Shown: positions 51,562 to 53,568 of the stretch, piece after piece | How the letters are laid out: each line of letters starts with the position of its first letter | How positions within the stretch are numbered: the stretch's first letter is position 1 | Assembly (NCBI GenBank): GCA_902521485.1 | Contig: CABYRQ010000007.1 | Coordinates: 1-53,568 of the forward strand | From: an uncultured Alphaproteobacteria bacterium | GTDB taxonomy: Bacteria > Pseudomonadota > Alphaproteobacteria > HIMB59 | Length of the DNA stretch: 53,568 nt | Direction of reading: 5' to 3' | Position numbers and translations under genes: made by a program | Notes under the pieces: generated by a model | Seen by the model: the letters and a program-made list of their open reading frames with translations, nothing else | Databases searched by the model: none | Told to the model about the DNA's origin: nothing

Positions 51562-52686
51562 TTAAGTTAATTCTGTTTCTCTGTAAGAAAATGTATCTTC
51601 AATTAACAATTTAGTATCAATATTTATACCTAAACCTTCATTGTCCTCTATTTTAACAAATCCATCTTTTATTTCATAGTTTTGATTACTAAATCTTAAT
51701 GAGTATGGAATATATTCAGGAAAAAATTCTGCCATTTCTGTATTTGTAAAACTCATACATACATGTACCATCGCAGATGCTGCAATTGACATAGAATTCC
51801 AGCAATGAGGAGAAACTGTAACTTTTTTTTCATGAGATAATTTGATTATTTTTATCATATCAATAATTCCCCCAACACCTGAAATATCTGGATTGAAAAT
51901 ATCAACTGCATCCAAAGCTAAAGTTTCAATAAAATGATTTAATCCACATTGCTTTTCACCTGAAACAATTCTCAAACTTGTTTTCTCTTTAATATCTTTA
52001 AGTGCTCTTGTTGCTTCACCATCAACTGGTTCTTCAAACCAATAAGGTCTAAATTCCTCAACAAGTGAAGCTAGTTTTAATGATATATTTGTATCTTTAG
52101 GGCAGGCTAGATCTAACATAAGAGGTATTTTATAGCCTAAAACATCTCTAATTTTTGAAACACATTTTGCTGCTTGTTCAACAGTTCTATTTTGAAGTGG
52201 ATATATTTTAATTCCTCCATAACCATCGCTTAGTGTTTCTATACATCTTGATGATAAATTTTCATCATTTTTAAAATCCTCACTCCATATTGTTGCATAA
52301 ACAGGAACTTTTTCTCTATAATCCTTTGATAATATTTTATAAAGAGGTTTTTTTTCTTTCTTCCCCTCTATATCCCAAAGACTCATTTCTATAGCACTTG
52401 TTGCAGCGGAAAAGTCAATTCCACGATGTCCATCAGCTATTAAATTTGACTCTGTATAAAATCTATCTGGTGTTATTTCTTTTACATGAGATAAAGAGCT
52501 CATTAAATTATGAATAATTTCAACAATACCTTTTTCTCTTGCAGGTAATGAAAAAGCCTCACCCCAGCCCTCAAAACCATCAGAGTTAGTTAATTTTAAA
52601 AATATAAATGGTTTTATTTGCGACCATCCATCTTCAGTTTGTTTTGAATTAGTTATCCATGTCTCCACTTTTCTTATGAATGTCAT
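51562..52686 (-). CDS. Enolase-superfamily enzyme (mandelate racemase/muconate lactonising type)
   Basis: A 374 aa acid-sugar dehydratase- or racemase-like protein with a capping domain (about 1-125) and a barrel. Metal ligands are Asp192 (MLDLACP), Glu218 (WFEEPVDGEA) and Glu244 (VSGEKQCG); His294 (VSPHCWNS) and Lys160 (GGIKIYP) are candidate bases. The second residue of the usual KxK is Tyr162. Three bases separate its ATG from the stop of the upstream homocysteine-methyltransferase-type gene, so the two share a transcript. The substrate is not predictable. Confidence 0.87.
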   Translation of the reverse strand: MTFIRKVETWITNSKQTEDGWSQIKPFIFLKLTNSDGFEGWGEAFSLPAREKGIVEIIHNLMSSLSHVKEITPDRFYTESNLIADGHRGIDFSAATSAIEMSLWDIEGKKEKKPLYKILSKDYREKVPVYATIWSEDFKNDENLSSRCIETLSDGYGGIKIYPLQNRTVEQAAKCVSKIRDVLGYKIPLMLDLACPKDTNISLKLASLVEEFRPYWFEEPVDGEATRALKDIKEKTSLRIVSGEKQCGLNHFIETLALDAVDIFNPDISGVGGIIDMIKIIKLSHEKKVTVSPHCWNSMSIAASAMVHVCMSFTNTEMAEFFPEYIPYSLRFSNQNYEIKDGFVKIEDNEGLGINIDTKLLIEDTFSYRETELT

Positions 52687-52689
52687 TAT

Positions 52690-53568
52690 TTAAAATCTTT
52701 CAATTAATTTCTTTAAATGATTGTCACTTACACCACAGCATCCACCAATGATTTGTATTTGATCATCAATAAATTCTAGGCAAGAATTTGCAAATTCATC
52801 TTCATTACATGTAGCAATAGCTTCATGTGTACTTGTATCGAATTTATGTATTTCTGGATAATACATCATAGGGCCACTCCAATGATCTTTTATAATTTTC
52901 AATCCACCATAGCTATCTTGAAACCACGTGTGCATAATACCATAAACATCTCCACCAATATTTGTTAGTGTTTTTATAATATCTTCAAATAAAATTATAT
53001 CATCTTCAGGTAAAAATTTCGGTTGTTCTTGATATATCTTTTCATCATAAATTAGTGATTTTTCTTTTTCAGCTCTAAAATTTCTTCCAACTATCGTATT
53101 ATCATATTTACTTACACAACAACTTAATCCAACCCATACGGGTAAACCAGTTTGTAAAGCAGCATTCAATAATAATTGTGAATGGTCTATGTCTAATAAC
53201 ATTTCTAATATTAAAATATCTACACCAGAATTTTTTAAAGTGTTAGCTGCCTCTATATAATTCTCTTCTTCTTGTTTAAATGACGGAATAAACCTTGGAT
53301 CAGGTACAAATTCATTTTCCTTTAAAGCAAAAAAATTGGAGAGACTTCCAGCTATAGCAACTTGATTTTCCTTATTACAGTTTTTTAATGCTTTTCTTGC
53401 TAATTCGACAGATCCAGTTAAAAATTCTATAGTTTCATTTTCACGATTTAAACTTTGTAAAACGTGTCTACTGGTTGCAAAAGTGTTAGCGGTAATGATA
53501 TCACATCCAGCATTAATGAAGTTTTCATGAACTTTTACAACAATATCAGGAGATGTAATTGTTGATAA
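52690..53568 (-). CDS. Second homocysteine S-methyltransferase-family protein (N-terminus cut)
   Basis: The frame is open to the window edge, so the 5' end is missing; 292 codons are visible. The barrel opens with NFINAGCDIITANTFATS, typical of the family's early strands. The zinc pair CysCys is in IIGGCCGVSDNH near the end. Where GVNCT is expected it has GIMHT (His codon 52930-52932), the same Cys-to-His change as the gene at 50638. It is co-directional with the enolase-superfamily gene. An internal ATG at 53202 is not the true start. Confidence 0.82.
   Translation of the reverse strand, partial: LSTITSPDIVVKVHENFINAGCDIITANTFATSRHVLQSLNRENETIEFLTGSVELARKALKNCNKENQVAIAGSLSNFFALKENEFVPDPRFIPSFKQEEENYIEAANTLKNSGVDILILEMLLDIDHSQLLLNAALQTGLPVWVGLSCCVSKYDNTIVGRNFRAEKEKSLIYDEKIYQEQPKFLPEDDIILFEDIIKTLTNIGGDVYGIMHTWFQDSYGGLKIIKDHWSGPMMYYPEIHKFDTSTHEAIATCNEDEFANSCLEFIDDQIQIIGGCCGVSDNHLKKLIERF

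Noticed and set aside
1-53568. CRISPR arrays, IS elements, prophage or att sites
   Set aside because: No regularly spaced repeats, transposase or integrase genes, or flanking direct repeats were seen; the tRNAs have no adjacent integrase.

Overview
The window is about 70% A+T and almost completely coding. It looks like a chromosome segment of a streamlined, probably marine alphaproteobacterium of the SAR11, HIMB59 or AEGEAN-169 kind. This rests on alphaproteobacterial gene orders (erpA<>dgt-argS-x-nagZ-scpA-scpB..tatABC-serS; DUF815-yajC-secD-secF; uvrA<>ssb-gyrA-coaD; pcm-like next to valS), the low GC, genes overlapping by 1-34 bases, and carnitine/betaine-type catabolic genes. The lineage is an inference. 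There is no sign of prophage, IS elements, CRISPR or plasmid functions.

Layout. 0-1.65 kb: umuD (5' end cut by the window) and umuC, an error-prone polymerase V pair. 1.65-4.05 kb: a TrpB2-type tryptophan synthase beta chain, an EamA/DMT permease and tRNA-Asn. 4.15-7.84 kb: a tightly coupled operon of DUF1289, GFA/CENP-V-type, alpha/beta-hydrolase, acyl-CoA synthetase and DEDDh exonuclease genes. 7.83-9.9 kb: MFS permease, AhpD-like protein and two small unknown genes. 9.9-15.84 kb: a seven-gene cluster (GTP cyclohydrolase II, RibD-type reductase, methyltransferase, GT4 glycosyltransferase, degenerate 6-pyruvoyl-tetrahydropterin-synthase homologue, MDR dehydrogenase without the usual Cys ligand, creatininase-family amidohydrolase). 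It reads as a pathway from GTP to an unknown glycosylated and/or methylated pterin- or pyrimidine-like compound. 15.84-22.45 kb: tRNA-Cys, GST, glutamine-synthetase-like ligase, PanB-like protein, fatty acid desaturase, small membrane protein, and a carnitine dehydrogenase/gamma-butyrobetaine hydroxylase pair.

22.45-22.72 kb is the only sizeable intergenic space; it holds a hairpin and a broken mini-ORF. 22.7-44.5 kb is mostly housekeeping: secreted unknown, pcm-like, valS, ilvD, xthA, erpA, dgt, argS, a 48-codon membrane gene, nagZ, scpA, scpB, an orphan ABC ATPase, tatABC, serS, a DUF815 ATPase, yajC-secD-secF and uvrA. 44.5-48.8 kb: ssb, gyrA, coaD, tRNA-Lys, ytoQ. 48.8-53.57 kb: an accessory catabolic block of aldehyde dehydrogenase, VOC protein, two diverged homocysteine-methyltransferase-family genes (the second cut by the window) and an enolase-superfamily dehydratase/racemase between them.

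Most notable: the GTP-derived cluster with its altered active sites; the shared Cys-to-His change at the first zinc position of both homocysteine-methyltransferase homologues; a tiny membrane gene exactly where other alphaproteobacteria carry a SPOR-domain protein; and convergent gene ends that nearly all overlap or abut, leaving no room for ordinary terminators.
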